Assembly (NCBI GenBank): GCA_022705745.1
Contig: JAKJDW010000001.1
Span: 1 to 64,000, forward strand
Origin: Patescibacteria group bacterium
GTDB lineage: Bacteria; Patescibacteriota; Gracilibacteria; Absconditabacterales; Absconditicoccaceae
Reading direction: 5' to 3'
Length of the DNA stretch: 64,000 bases
The notes below the pieces were generated by a model. That model did not search any database and was not told where the DNA came from. It saw only the letters and a list, made by a program, of their open reading frames with translations. The position numbers were made by a program, and so were the translations under genes. Shown one piece after another: positions 53,138 through 64,000 of the stretch; position 1 is the stretch's first letter, and each line of letters starts with the position of its first letter.

Positions 53138-55265
53138 ATTTAGAAAACATAAAAAATTTCTACTATTGTAGATGCTCAATGGCGCAGCCGTTCATTTTTT
53201 TCAATTTAGAAAACATAAAAAATTTCTACTATTGTAGATTTGACACGCAGATGTCTTCAACTTGCTCATTTAGAAAACATAAAAAATTTCTACTATTGTA
53301 GATAAACGCCGTCTGGGCTTGCGCCAAATCTATTTAGAAAACATAAAAAATTTCTACTATTGTAGATTCATCTTTTTATAATATTATAATATAAATTTAG
53401 AAAACATAAAAAATTTCTACTATTGTAGATTTTGTTTGTCATTTTCTTTCTTTTTAATTTAGAAAACATAAAAAATTTCTACTATTGTAGATTTAAAACA
53501 ATACTTTAATGTTTTGTATCATTTAGAAAACATAAAAAATTTCTACTATTGTAGATTTTTTCATCGTTTTTGTATTTTATAATATTTAGAAAACATAAAA
53601 AATTTCTACTATTGTAGATACGCTCGGTGAGCGTGAACATCTATGAAATTTAGAAAACATAAAAAATTTCTACTATTGTAGATGAGTCTTAGTATCTTTA
53701 AGCTCGTTTATTTAGAAAACATAAAAAATTTCTACTATTGTAGATTCCATGAGAAACAAAATGGAGCTTCGTCACATTTAGAAAACATAAAAAATTTCTA
53801 CTATTGTAGATTTGGTAAAGGATTTTTATCAATCAATCAATTTAGAAAACATAAAAAATTTCTACTATTGTAGATTCAGTTTCGGAAGTGATACATATTT
53901 TTATTTAGAAAACATAAAAAATTTCTACTATTGTAGATATATACCGAATACGTGACCAGCATAAATTTAGAAAACATAAAAAATTTCTACTATTGTAGAT
54001 TTTGATTTCTTTTCCATCGATTTTGGGTCATTTAGAAAACATAAAAAATTTCTACTATTGTAGATACCAAAGAATTATAGACCTGTCTAAGTTATTTAGA
54101 AAACATAAAAAATTTCTACTATTGTAGATGTTAAGCATGCTATAGCCCAGCGGTATTTAGAAAACATAAAAAAATTCTACTATTGTAGATTAAATATATT
54201 CATAATTCTAATTGGTCCAATTTAGAAAACATAAAAAAATTCTACTATTGTAGATTTCAAGAAACTCAATGACAGTTGTAAAAATTTAGAAAACATAAAA
54301 AATTTCTACTATTGTAGATAGAATTTCTTTTGAAGAGAATGGTTATTTAGAAAACATAAAAAATTTCTACTATTGTAGATCTGTAAACAAGTAAAGACAA
54401 AGCAAGCATTTAGAAAACATAAAAAAATTCTACTATTGTAGATAAATAGACCTAAATAAGTCTATAAACATTTAGAAAACATAAAAAATTTCTACTATTG
54501 TAGATGGAATAGTTTCTTAACTAAGTTAGTTAATTTAGAAAACATAAAAAATTTCTACTATTGTAGATTTCAAGATACTACTCAAGCAACTTGTGCCATT
54601 TAGAAAACATAAAAAATTTCTACTATTGTAGATAAAGTCTGGAATCATACTCAGCGTTCGAATTTAGAAAACATAAAAAATTTCTACTATTGTAGATGAC
54701 AGTCCATCACATAATCTCGTGTTCTAATTTAGAAAACATAAAAAATTTCTACTATTGTAGATATTGTATGTTGTTAATTATAATCATTTTATTTAGAAAA
54801 CATAAAAAATTTCTACTATTGTAGATTAAGGGCAGAAAATGAGTAAAAGTAATTTAGAAAACATAAAAAATTTCTACTATTGTAGATGCGAGTCGGTGTT
54901 AGTTGGGTCATCTTCATTTAGAAAACATAAAAAATTTCTACTATTGTAGATAATAAACTATTGACACGATAAAATAATTTAGAAAACATAAAAAATTTCT
55001 ACTATTGTAGATAGATAGCGGTGAATGGAGAGGGTGGGATTTAGAAAACATAAAAAATTTCTACTATTGTAGATATGAACACCTACGAGATATCAATGAA
55101 ATAATTTAGAAAACATAAAAAATTTCTACTATTGTAGATGCTGTATTATCTCCAAACTCTATAGTATTTAGAAAACATAAAAAAATTCTACTATTGTAGA
55201 TCTAAGTGTGTGTAATTTTTTTCAGTCATATTTAGAAAACATAAAAAATTTCTACTATTGTAGAT
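53138..55265 (+). CRISPR. Type V CRISPR array, 34 repeats and 33 spacers
   Basis: The repeat is 36 bp and ends in AATTTCTACTATTGTAGAT, the hairpin that Cas12a-family effectors process themselves. First repeat 53138-53173, last 55230-55265. Spacers are 25-30 bp. Four repeats (17, 18, 21 and 33 from the leader) carry the same T-to-A change (AAAATTC for AATTTC). All repeats are otherwise intact, including the last, so the distal end shows no decay. No spacer was seen to match this window by eye. No tracrRNA is needed for this type. Confidence 0.99.
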
Positions 55266-55630
55266 AAATATCAAGATTCATATATCTAAAATATGTAAAA
55301 TGTTTTTATTTATGAATTTTATCTGATTTAAGGTAAAATACTGTTAAAATTTTTACATAAAAATATTTAATAATAATTTAATATCTATTATTTTGCGGTT
55401 TTTGAAACTACTTATGATATTTTTCAATAAAAGGATTTCTCTGTATGCTCACTTCGTTCACTTAATTGAAATGACAAGTTTCTCTTGAAATGATAATTCA
55501 TGCTTTATTTACCAACATAAACCAACAAAAAAACTAATTTTCAATTGAAAAACTAAGAAAGATTAATACACATTGAGTTGATAAGTTTTTTTTGTTGTTA
55601 TTTTTTATATTAATATTCATTTCACAAAAA
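55266..55630. other. Intergenic region after the array
   Basis: AT-rich with no recognisable gene. Contains inverted runs such as tcacttcgttcactt near 55448. The ileS promoter should lie here, but no clear box pair is seen. Confidence 0.5.
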
Positions 55631-58600
55631 ATGAGTCAGAAAGAATTAATCGATAATTTAACCAGATATTGGAAAGAACATAAAATTTTTCAAAAATCTA
55701 TTGATCAAAGATCTGACACTTTGGAAGCGATCACTTACGATTGACCACCTTTTGCTAGTGGAGAGCCACACTTTTGACATGGTTTAGTAGGAGTAATGAA
55801 AGACCTTGTATGAAGATACAAGACCATGAAATGATACAAAGTAATCAGAGATCGAGGGCGAGATTGTCATGGTTTACCAGTAGAAAAAGCTGTAGAACAA
55901 AAATTATGATTGGATGGAAAAAAAGATATAGAAGAAAAATTGGGGATTGAAAAGTTTACTCAAGAATGTAGAGCTTATGTTAGCAATGTTAGCGATGAAT
56001 GGAATAAATTTGTAGACCAGACATGAAGACGAGCAGACATGGAAAACGCTTACATGACCATGAATCTAGATTTTATGGAGTCTGTAATAAATGTTTTTGA
56101 TAATCTATATTCAAAAAATCTAGTATACCAATGATTCAACATCCAATGGTACTGTCCTTCTTGTGCTACTGCTTTATCCAATTCTGAAGTAAATGAAGGT
56201 TATGAAGACAAGCAAGATCCAGCTATCACTATAAAATTTCCTTTGTACAACAAAGATCAAGAACAATTGGATAAATATGAACATTCATCAGATGGAGCTA
56301 CAAATGTAGTTTGTTGTGTAATCAAAAGAGATGATAAATTTTTGATATGATATCACAAAAAATGACAAAAATATGTGTTCCCTGGTGGGAAAATAGAAAA
56401 ATGAGATAGTATCGAAGAAACCGTAATCAGAGAGGTTAAAGAAGAAACTTGAGTAGAGGTGAAATCTCAAAAAACGATCTGAGAATTCAAAGAAATATTA
56501 AAATGAAATATCTGGAATTTGATTTATGTAGAAACTGAAATTGGATGAGAGCCACAAAATATGGAACCTGACAAAACTACTCATTTCCAACGAGCAGAAA
56601 TCATAGATTCTGAAAACGAGTTGGGGATGGCTATAAAAATAGAAAATACAATAATAGATGATGCAGAAGAAATAATAAATCAGTTTTATGATTTGTATAC
56701 CTACAAAAACAATTTTGCTGGACAAATAACACCAGACAAAGACATAAATGTTTTGGCTTGGACGACTACCCCTTGGACCTTGCCTTCAAACAGTTTTTTG
56801 GCTGTATGACCAGGTATTAAATATGTTTTGGTATTTGATAAATCTAGCCAAGAATATTATGTGGTAGCTAAAAATATGTTGAGCAAATATTATAAAAATA
56901 AGGATGAATATCTTTTGATAAACAAATTTTCATGAGAAGATATGAAATGAATTTTTTACAAACCATTATTTGAATACATCAATCAAAGCGATATTTCTGA
57001 TGAGTATAAGGAACAATATTTCCAAATAATTTTATGAGATTTCGTAAGTACTGAGGACGGAACTGGAATTGTTCATATTGCTCCGTCATTTGGACAAGAG
57101 GATTTTGAGGTAGTGGCAAATATTTTTCCTAGAGAAAATGCAAAAGATTGGTTGTTTTTACCAGTTGATGACTATGGAGAGTTTACAGATGAGGTTGGTG
57201 ATTATGAATGAATAGTAGTGTATGATGCAAATAAAGATATTGTCCAAAGATTAAAGAATGAGAGAAAGCTAATATTCCAACAGTCTTATACTCACTCATA
57301 TCCGCATTGTTGGAGATGTCATGCTCCACTGATTTCAAAAGCTATGGATTCTTGGTTTATCAAAGAGCCTGAATTGAAAAAAGAAACAACAAAAAATGCT
57401 GAAAATATTTGATTTGTGCCAGAATCTGTGAAAAAGAGATTTATTGATACGCTAGAATCTGCTCCTGATTGGAACTTGAGCAGAAAAAGATATTGGGGGT
57501 CTCCGATCCCTGTATGGCAAAATGTTGAAAATCCTGAAGATCATTTTTCTATATGAACGCTTGATGAGTTGTATTATCTGACTAGAACTGGATCTAAAAA
57601 TCTGACCAAAAATATTTTTGTTAGGCATGGAATAACGGATTTTAACGAACAGAGAAGATATGACTGACTTTGAGATTCTGTATTAACTGAAGAATGACAA
57701 AAACAAGCACAAGAAATTGCAGATCAGCTTCAATATCTAAAAGAGGAAAAGTCTGATATTGTTTTTATAATTTCTCCGCTTCAAAGAGCTTGGCAAAGCA
57801 TCAAACCTACTTTCTTGGATTTTTTCTGAGAAGAAAAAACTGAGGAAATGGAAAAAAAATATTTTGAATTACATAAAAAATATATAGTTCTTTTTGAAGA
57901 TGGCTCTCTGCAAAAATATTTACAAGGAAGCGATGAACAAAATATTTTCCAATTGGATGAACAAGTGTTTATTGATTGGAGATTTACCGAACACTATGGA
58001 AAATCATCTCAAGGAGAATATGAACCTTGCGTCTACAACAACCGATCTGATTATGATAAACCAATTTCAAAAGATGGAGAAAGTGTAAATGAAGGTTGCA
58101 AAAGGGTTAAAAATTCTGTTCAATACCGAAACAATAAGTTTGTAAACCAGGTTTTGATATATGTATCTCACAACGATACAATTGCAATGGCAAGAAAAGC
58201 TTTCCGTAACTTTGACTATGCGAGTAAAAGAAAAGCTTTTTTAACAAAAAACTGAGGAATTCAAGTTCACTATCGAGATAATGACACACAAACTGAGGTT
58301 GATCTACACAGACCTTATGTAGATAATTATCGAGGAATGAGAGATGGAAAAACTTACAAAAGAATTCCGGAAGTGATGGATTGTTGGTTTGAGTCTGGAT
58401 CTATGCCGTTTGGACAGGTGTGATACATTAGAAGAAAAGATGGAACTACTAGATCACATAGACCTTTGATATATCCTGCAGATTGGATTATGGAATGACT
58501 AGATCAAACAAGATGACGATTTAGAGTAATGCATGTTTTAGGAAATGCTATGATGTGAAAAAATTCTTTTGATAATGTAGTAATAAACTGACTTATCTTG

Positions 58601-59761
58601 GCTGAGGATGGTCTAAAAATGTCCAAAAGTCTAAAAAACTATCCAGATCCTGAATACTTGTTTTTTAGATATGGAACTGATGCTTATAGACTTTATATGC
58701 TATCCTCCCCTTCAGTAAGAGCTGAACCAATGAAGTTTTCAGAAAAATGAGTAGATCAGATATTCAAAGACTTTACAACAGCATTGAGCAATGCTTATAA
58801 GTTTTTTGAAACTTATGCAAAAGTAGATAAATTTAAGGCTAATAGTACTAATTTGTATTTTATGAGGCATGGTAGTGCTAGTGGATTTGAATTCAATGAT
58901 CCTTTGACAGACGAATGAATAGAAAAACTTACTACAGAAGATTTTGCTACAAAAATACTTAGATTGGAATTAGATAAAATCTACTCCTCTACTTGAAAAA
59001 GAGCAACACAAACTGCTGAAATCATACAAAAAATTTACAAAGACAGATTGGACAAAGATATTGAAATCATAAAAGAAGAAAATTTACGACAAGACAATAA
59101 AGATAAGATCGAAACAACATACCAAGAAATTTTGAAAAAAGAAGATTGAAACAATGTTTTGATTTTATCTCACGAAGTAAATTTTGAACCTTTGCGACAA
59201 AGTCTTTATGGAGAAAAAGTATCTTTAAGTAAGTACGAAATTGTTAAATTACCAAACTGCCAAATCACTAACGACTTGGATAAATGGATTTTGGCTAGTT
59301 TACACGAGCTAGGTTTGGAAGTAGAAGAAGAAATGAATAAATACTATTTAGATTCTGCAACAAAATTGGTACTTGGATTTGTAGATAAACTAACAAACTG
59401 GTATATCAGAAGATCTAGAAGAAGATTTTGGGCATCTGGAATGGGACAAGATAAAATATCTGGTTACAATACCTTTTTTGAAGTTTTAAGTACTTTTGTA
59501 AAAATAGCCGCTCCATTTGCACCATTCATAAGTGAGAGGATTTATTTACAGCTACAAGAATTTACTAATAAATGAAGAGTAGAAGGAGAATCTGTGCATC
59601 TAAAGCACTTCCCAGTATCTTCTCAAATATATATTGATAAAAAATTATTATCAGAAATAGAATTAGTTAGAAAAATCATATCATTGTGATTGTTTGTTAG
59701 ATCCAAAAACAACATAAAGATCAAACAACCATTATCAAAAATGGAAATTAAGATTGATTAA
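55631..59761 (+). CDS. ileS: Isoleucyl-tRNA synthetase with Nudix and two histidine-phosphatase inserts
   Basis: A 1,376-residue class I synthetase. [13 protein letters not shown] (HIGH-like, H47-H50), [31 protein letters not shown] (editing), [10 protein letters not shown] and LKMSKSLKN (KMSKS, about 996-1001) place it as IleRS. Three extra domains sit inside: a Nudix hydrolase at about 225-330 ([10 protein letters not shown], then REVKEETG), a histidine phosphatase at about 658-855 (FVRHGITDF with H666, [18 protein letters not shown]) and a second at about 1073-1210 ([10 protein letters not shown] with H1080, [19 protein letters not shown]). Catalytic residues look intact in all. The C-terminus ends at [13 protein letters not shown], shorter than usual. 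The inserts may remove damaged nucleotides or adenylates; that is inference. Confidence 0.9.
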
Positions 59762-59782
59762 AGAAAGCATGATACCACTTTA

Positions 59783-59835
59783 ATACCACCCGGGTGTAGT
59801 TGGCTAGCTCTGCGGAACAACACCCGGGTGGTATT
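59783..59835. repeat. Dispersed GC-rich hairpin element after ileS
   Basis: Arms aataccacccgggtg and cacccgggtggtatt around gtagttggctagctctgcgg. Same family as 5980, 24025 and 28541, but here 22 bp after a stop and followed by a T-rich run, so it may act as a terminator. Confidence 0.9.
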
Positions 59836-59875
59836 TTCTGTAAGAACTTTCGGTATAATTAAAGATTTTGTGTGG

Positions 59876-60181
59876 TTATTTAGAGAGAAAATCATCTATT
59901 AATTTAAGTTTTCTTTCTTTTTTTAATCATCTATGTAATCATACTTTTTGTTTCATATGTGAAAACACCGATTCTAGGGAATTTGTTGTTTTAGGAATAT
60001 CTATTTCTCATTCATATTTTTCAAATGTATATAAATATAGTAAATTATTTTTTAAACTTTTGTAAGCTTTTCTGGTCCTTATACCTTTGTTTTCCTCTTT
60101 TAAATCAATCTTTTTTGATCCTATTTGATCAACATTTTTTACAAATTTTATAATACATTTATAAAAAAACAGTAGATAAAG
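59876..60181 (-). pseudogene. Transposase C-terminal relic
   Basis: Open frame without a start, ending in KTTNSLESVFSHMKQKVGLH followed by RGLKKERKLKLIDDFLSK. The T(T)NxLEsxFSxxK...HRGL pattern is the end of DDE transposases. The N-terminal domain and most catalytic residues are gone. Upstream lies the 60163-60238 element. Family not assigned. Confidence 0.6.
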
Positions 60182-60238
60182 TAATTAACTTCTACTGTTT
60201 CCTATCATTTTAGCCACCCGTTTTTTTTAATTATGCCA
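60163..60238 (-). ncRNA. Candidate small RNA or mobile-element end, copy 2
   Basis: On the minus strand: a CATAAT box (60235-60230), gggtggctaaaatgatagg, and a terminator-like hairpin (AACAGTAGA with TCTACTGTT) with a T-run ending at 60163. Matches 12212-12284 over about 70 bases. It interrupts hicA and adjoins the transposase relic, which favours the reading that it is the end of an insertion element. Confidence 0.5.
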
Positions 60239-60302
60239 CAAATCATAAGTTGATAATTATTTTTTCAAGTAATTTCGGAGAAATAGGACTGATTTTAGGC
60301 AT
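60231..60302 (-). pseudogene. HicA toxin, N-terminal fragment
   Basis: MPKISPISPKLLEKIIINLG then FVA and stop; this matches the HicA start (LPxISGKELIKxLExxGF). Its ATG overlaps the hicB stop. The frame ends exactly where the shared element begins, so the toxin's catalytic His and RNA-binding strands are lost. Confidence 0.6.
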
Positions 60303-60516
60303 ATTCAATTTTCATAGAAAGATTAAATTTTTTCAAACCATCTTTTCACTGAATATCTCTAACAAGATCAACGCTTCATTCTGTCACTTCAAGTAATCTA
60401 GAAAGCAATTCTGGAACTGTCTTTGCCTGTGTATAACAAGCAGGCAATCAAACCACCTCTCAGACAAAGTAGTTATTTTCATCTCTTTCTATTACAATTT
60501 GATATTTCTTTTTCAT
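60295..60516 (-). CDS. hicB: HicB-family antitoxin
   Basis: A 73-residue protein: YQIVIERDENNYFVGEVVGL then PACYTQAKTVPELLSRLLEV, the HicB partial RNase-H fold. It lacks a C-terminal DNA-binding domain. Its normal partner HicA follows but is cut off after about 23 residues, so the antitoxin is probably an orphan. The 142 bp upstream hold no gene. Confidence 0.8.
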
Positions 60517-60658
60517 AGAACTTATTTATCTTATATAAATATATATGCTTATATTATATTTATCCACGAATAAAAAGCAAATTATTTTTATTTGGAGTCT
60601 GTATTAAGTCTAATTTATCTTGTATTTTTATTGCTTGAATTTTTATACAGAATTATAG

Positions 60659-61225
60659 TTATTGGTTTGGGATATCTGAAATTTTTTGTTGGTTAAGTAC
60701 ATTACTTATATCTTTAACTTTTGTTCTCCTGTTATACTCATCAACATTCTCCTCTATTCAATTTTCTTGGAGCCATAATTTATACCGTTCAGGTATTGCA
60801 TCAGGTAAAATTCATGGAAATACTGCTGGGACTTTTTCATCATCTAATATTTTGTACATATCATCTATTCTATTTTGTCATATTCTCAATAATTTTGCAT
60901 TGATTGATCACATAGCCTCATGCCATTCTATCTGTTTCTCTGATAAAAATTTATCTAAATCTCTAAACATTTCTACAAAATTTTGAGTTTTTGTTTTATC
61001 TATAAGTTCTTGCATCTTTTCTTCTCGATTATTAGAATTTTCTTTTTTCAACAATTCAATATACCAAGCTATAGTAGAAAAAAAGTTACTTTTACATAAA
61101 CCAGGTTTATTAAATATAGAAAAATCAAGAGATTGCCTTAATTGATTTAAGTATCAAAACTCTTTTGAGTACTCAGAATTATCTAATCCTGAATCAATCC
61201 TTGCCTCATCCATTCCTAGACCCAT
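60659..61225 (-). CDS. Hypothetical protein, 188 aa
   Basis: Soluble, helical protein (MGLGMDEARIDSGLDNSEYS), with KSNFFSTIAWYIELLKKENS and the C-terminal LPDAIPERYKLWLQENGIEE. No family recognised. A good promoter lies just upstream (61260-61287). TGA-coded Gly throughout. Confidence 0.65.
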
Positions 61226-61259
61226 TTTTATAAATCATAAAAGATTAAAACGCAATGAT

Positions 61260-61287
61260 ATTATAAGGTTATTGTTTTATTTGTCAA
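61260..61287 (-). promoter_or_regulatory. Promoter of the 188-aa gene
   Basis: Minus strand TTGACA (61287-61282), 16 bp, TATAAT (61265-61260). It lacks the palindrome of the shared module. 61288-61652 shows no gene on either strand. Confidence 0.65.
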
Positions 61288-61652
61288 TATTAAAACTGAA
61301 TATTATTATGCTATATACTTCTGAGTTTATAAACTCTATTCTCAACAAAGAATTGGAATTGTGTATTGTCCCCTATCTTATTTAAGAGCTTTTAGTAATT
61401 GATAAGTGCTTTCTATGAAGAATCCGATGTGCAATTGACTTGAAATATGCTGAAAGCTTGGAACTTGAAGTTATTTTGTATGGTTCTCTTTCTAAGAAAT
61501 TATGAGTTTTCAAAGGGGATGTAAAGAGTTTTTAGTTTTATTTCTTGAAGTGAGTAAACAGTATGACTATGAGAAATGATTCATATGTATTTTATTCAGC
61601 ATGATGAAAATCTCTTAAAGGGGATTGTTTTTGGGCTTTTTTTATTAAAGTA

Positions 61653-62033
61653 TTAAAGCATATTTAATATTTCTTTAATTTGATCCTTGTTTTTTTTTTC
61701 ATTTCTCTTAAGAAAGAATACATGATATTCATAAGCTTTTGGAAGATATTCTTTAAAAGTTTCTACAATATCTTGTGTGAATATAGTATTGATGATTTGC
61801 TTGTCCCCATGTTTATTAAGATCAAGCTCACTCGCTCTATCTTGGAACTCTTTATCTCACATCGTCTGTCGTTTACCATTAATATAACTATATGCCTGGT
61901 TCGTTTTCTTGTTAAAAAAGACTGGTATTTCTGCTACACAATATAAATCATTGTCTTTTGTTAAAGATTTTATTTCTTCTCGTAATTGCTCTTGAGTTCG
62001 AGAAGTGTTTATATTGTCTTTTGGTGTATTCAT
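61653..62033 (-). CDS. Hypothetical protein, 126 aa
   Basis: Starts MNTPKDNINTSRTQEQLREE; has CVAEIPVFFNKKTNQAYSYI and a helical Lys-rich end. 38 bp after the stop of the 62072 gene, so probably the next gene in that operon. No family recognised. Confidence 0.65.
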
Positions 62034-62071
62034 TGTTATTATTAGTAAAGAATAAATGTATAAAGATTATA

Positions 62072-64000
62072 TTATTTATTGATTCATGTAACTCTATTTA
62101 TATACGCATCTTTTGCAAGATTACCGTTTACTACTTGTATTGCAATAAGTTTTTGTCTAAATAATTCAACATCACTAGGAGATAATCATATGCCTTGTGC
62201 AAACTTATCAAATGCTTTTACTTTTTCAAGAGATCGTTGCTCCATATTTCAATTTGGCAAGCAACGCTCTATTTCATAGAAGGTATGATTATTAATAGAT
62301 TTTTTACTATCCAGCTCTAAGTGCAATATCTTTTCTGCAAAATTATGTGGTTTTGCTCATAATTTACTCACCAGTTCTTGTTCTTTCTGAGTAAAGAAGT
62401 TATCATTCCACTCCTTTACTTCTCAATTAACATATACTGGTGTTTGCTGGTCTATAATAGTTTCTCAATCTTGAGCAATATACTGTTCTGTAATATAAAA
62501 CTTTAATTCAACGATAGATCAGTCTGGGAATTTTAGATTCATAAGCACATCTCATATTTGTGGTATACTCAAGCGGTTTTTTACTTTAATTACTTCTATG
62601 TTGTTTTCTTTACAATATATTTCTAGATGTATATAAGCTTGATTTAACTGATCTACAGTATCGAATACTTGTACTCACCTCATTGCATCAAATATTTTGG
62701 TTACATCTCAACCATATTCCCTATCTGCTTTTTGTACTATCCTATTTGGATCTTTAAATATAAACTTTGCTCATTTTCTTTCCCCTCCTATCTTATCAGT
62801 TAAGTACACAAATATATTTTCAAATGTTTCCTTACTTTTGCTTAAATAAGTTAGTAAAGCTTCTGCTTTTTCAAGTGTGCTTTCTCATTCTACTTCAGGC
62901 TGTCTTTGATTAAGTTTATCTTTTTCTGATGCTTCTATAACGTTTAAATTTTCTAGTTCTTTGGTGCGGTTTAGGTTTGTTTCTGTTTCAAGAAGATTTG
63001 AAAGACCAAGCATATCATCAATAATATTTTTTGTGTGTTCTGGGATTGAGCCAAAGTATTTTTCATAAAATGATGCATATTTTTTTAACTCAAAGCTTGA
63101 TAAATGACATCCATCAAAAACTCAAGATTCCAACTCTAAATAAGTTGTTCAATTTCCTTTGATAATTTTTCCATTAATATATCACTTTTGAATACGCTCT
63201 TCTCGTATTCAAACTATTCAAGGAGTGTGAGCTATAACTTCTTGTTTTCATTCAGGTTTTTTTGTTACTTCTGCGATAATATGGGAAAGTCCTGCTTGTT
63301 TAGCTGCTGCAGTTCTGTGATTCCCATTATAAGTAACAATATAAAGAGGTTCTCAATTAAAACCTGTAATTTCATCTACAGCAACTTTATCAGAACTACC
63401 AAATGCTTCTGTAAATCAGCCTTTTCTAACAATAGATTGAGCGAGGACATCAATATCAATATCGGAATGAATAACTCTTTCTTTCCATCTCATATTGGGA
63501 GGGATGCTTTCTGAACCAATGATTGACCCAGTTAATATTAATTCTTTCGTTTTTTTTCATCAGGTATTAATATTCAACATACCTGTATTTTTATTAAAAA
63601 TTATACAATCTTCATTTGTTTCTGTTTTTGTATAAATAGGGAATCCTTCATAATCAAACGCCATCTCTCAAGAAGATTCTAAGGGAACTTGTTTTTCTAT
63701 TTTTTTCTTTTCCCAAACTTCACTTGCTTTAAGTGGGTTTTCTAAAATATTTTGAATATTTTCTAATGAGAAAGAGCTATCTTTATACTGTATAAAATAT
63801 TTTTCTAACACCTCTACTCAATATTGCTTTATGGCAGTATTTATACTGTTTAATAGATTATATTGAGGAAGGTAATAACCTACTGTTGGATCAATTTTAG
63901 TAAGAATTAAATGAAAAGTTTTTTCTTTATTTCAGATAATATTAGCATTTTCTTTTATAAATCTGTCAGCAAGTTCATGAATTGGAGTGAAAAGTTTTTT
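62072..64000 (-). CDS. ParB-like / RelA-SpoT-like fusion protein (5' end outside window)
   Basis: At least 643 residues; the start is beyond 64000. Segment IDIDVLAQSIVRKGGFTEAF with IVTYNGNHRTAAAKQAGLSH is the ParB/sulfiredoxin-like fold motif (GxHRxxAAKxAG). Further on, FIFKDPNRIVQKADREYGGD, KIFDAMRGVQVFDTVDQLN and the segment VKNRLSIPQIGDVLMNLKF with GSIVELKFYI follow the order of the RelA/SpoT nucleotidyltransferase: YxGD, DxxRG, Yrdi-like and the VELQ-like strand. Such domains make (p)ppGpp or modify tRNA in toxins. The join is unusual. Both domain calls are by eye; key residues need an alignment. Several Gly in the motifs are TGA. Confidence 0.65.

Noticed and set aside
52956-53150. Minus-strand frame in the CRISPR leader
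   Set aside because: Overlaps the leader stem and first repeat, with no coding signature.
53682-53873. Plus-strand frame within the CRISPR array
   Set aside because: Made of repeats and spacers.
57848-58255. Separate gene of 135 codons inside the ileS region
   Set aside because: It is in frame with ileS and forms part of the first histidine-phosphatase insert; TGA codons on both sides make it look separate.
60721-60903. Plus-strand frame opposite the 188-aa gene
   Set aside because: Shadow; the minus frame has a promoter and consistent TGA=Gly coding.
1-64000. Widespread pseudogenes from in-frame TGA stops
   Set aside because: The stops fall on conserved Gly positions and the frames continue with correct domains, so it is recoding, not decay.

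Overview
The window comes from a low-GC, small-genome bacterium that reads UGA as glycine. Nearly every gene is broken by in-frame TGA, often where the family has a conserved glycine: the Walker A loops of the RecQ-like, UvrD-like and Clp ATPases, the GGY loop of the DNA methyltransferase Ogt, and every 22-residue leucine-rich repeat of the first gene. This is genetic code 25, known from the CPR phyla Absconditabacteria (SR1) and Gracilibacteria (BD1-5). The window alone does not decide between them. All coding calls below use TGA=Gly, so most genes are longer than a standard-code translation would show.

Layout. 1-9.3 kb: a leucine-rich-repeat surface protein made of near-identical 66-bp repeats, then nrdR, ogt, a SufB/D-like gene with two small partners, a secreted protein, a membrane-anchored AT-hook protein, miaA and an aquaporin that uses no TGA. 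9.4-17.5 kb: unknown large membrane proteins, sufS, an FtsQ-like protein, a DUF212 phosphatase-like protein and a Panacea-type toxin-antitoxin pair. 17.5-28.5 kb: an SLH-anchored esterase, a CAP-domain protein, a broken fic gene, guaD, a 3D/peptidoglycan-binding protein, two tandem PHP phosphoesterases and alr. 28.8-33.7 kb: a ClpC-type AAA+ protein, a candidate small RNA and a gene behind a poly-G promoter. 34-39.9 kb: a type IV pilus operon on the minus strand (PilN-, PilO-, PilC-like and four pilin-like genes).

40-55.3 kb is a defence region. Two 346-bp copies of a broken IS30-type transposase end flank one 2,034-residue protein that joins a DEDD exonuclease-like domain, a RecQ helicase, a UvrD helicase, a coiled coil and a PLD-like nuclease domain. 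Next comes a type V CRISPR locus: a 1,157-residue effector whose RuvC spacing and zinc ribbon fit Cas12a2 better than Cas12a, then cas4, cas1, cas2 and a 34-repeat array. 55.6-64 kb: an isoleucyl-tRNA synthetase containing a Nudix domain and two histidine-phosphatase domains, a transposase relic, hicB with a cut-off hicA, and a partial protein joining ParB-like and RelA/SpoT-like segments.

Two patterns run across the window. One is a promoter module with a palindromic TCAAA-NN-TTTGA overlapping the -35 box and an upstream AAAAAGT; it occurs four times, at least twice with promoters on both strands, next to unrelated accessory genes. The other is a set of dispersed GC-rich hairpins and low-complexity AT-rich minisatellites between genes. 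No tRNA or rRNA gene was recognised.
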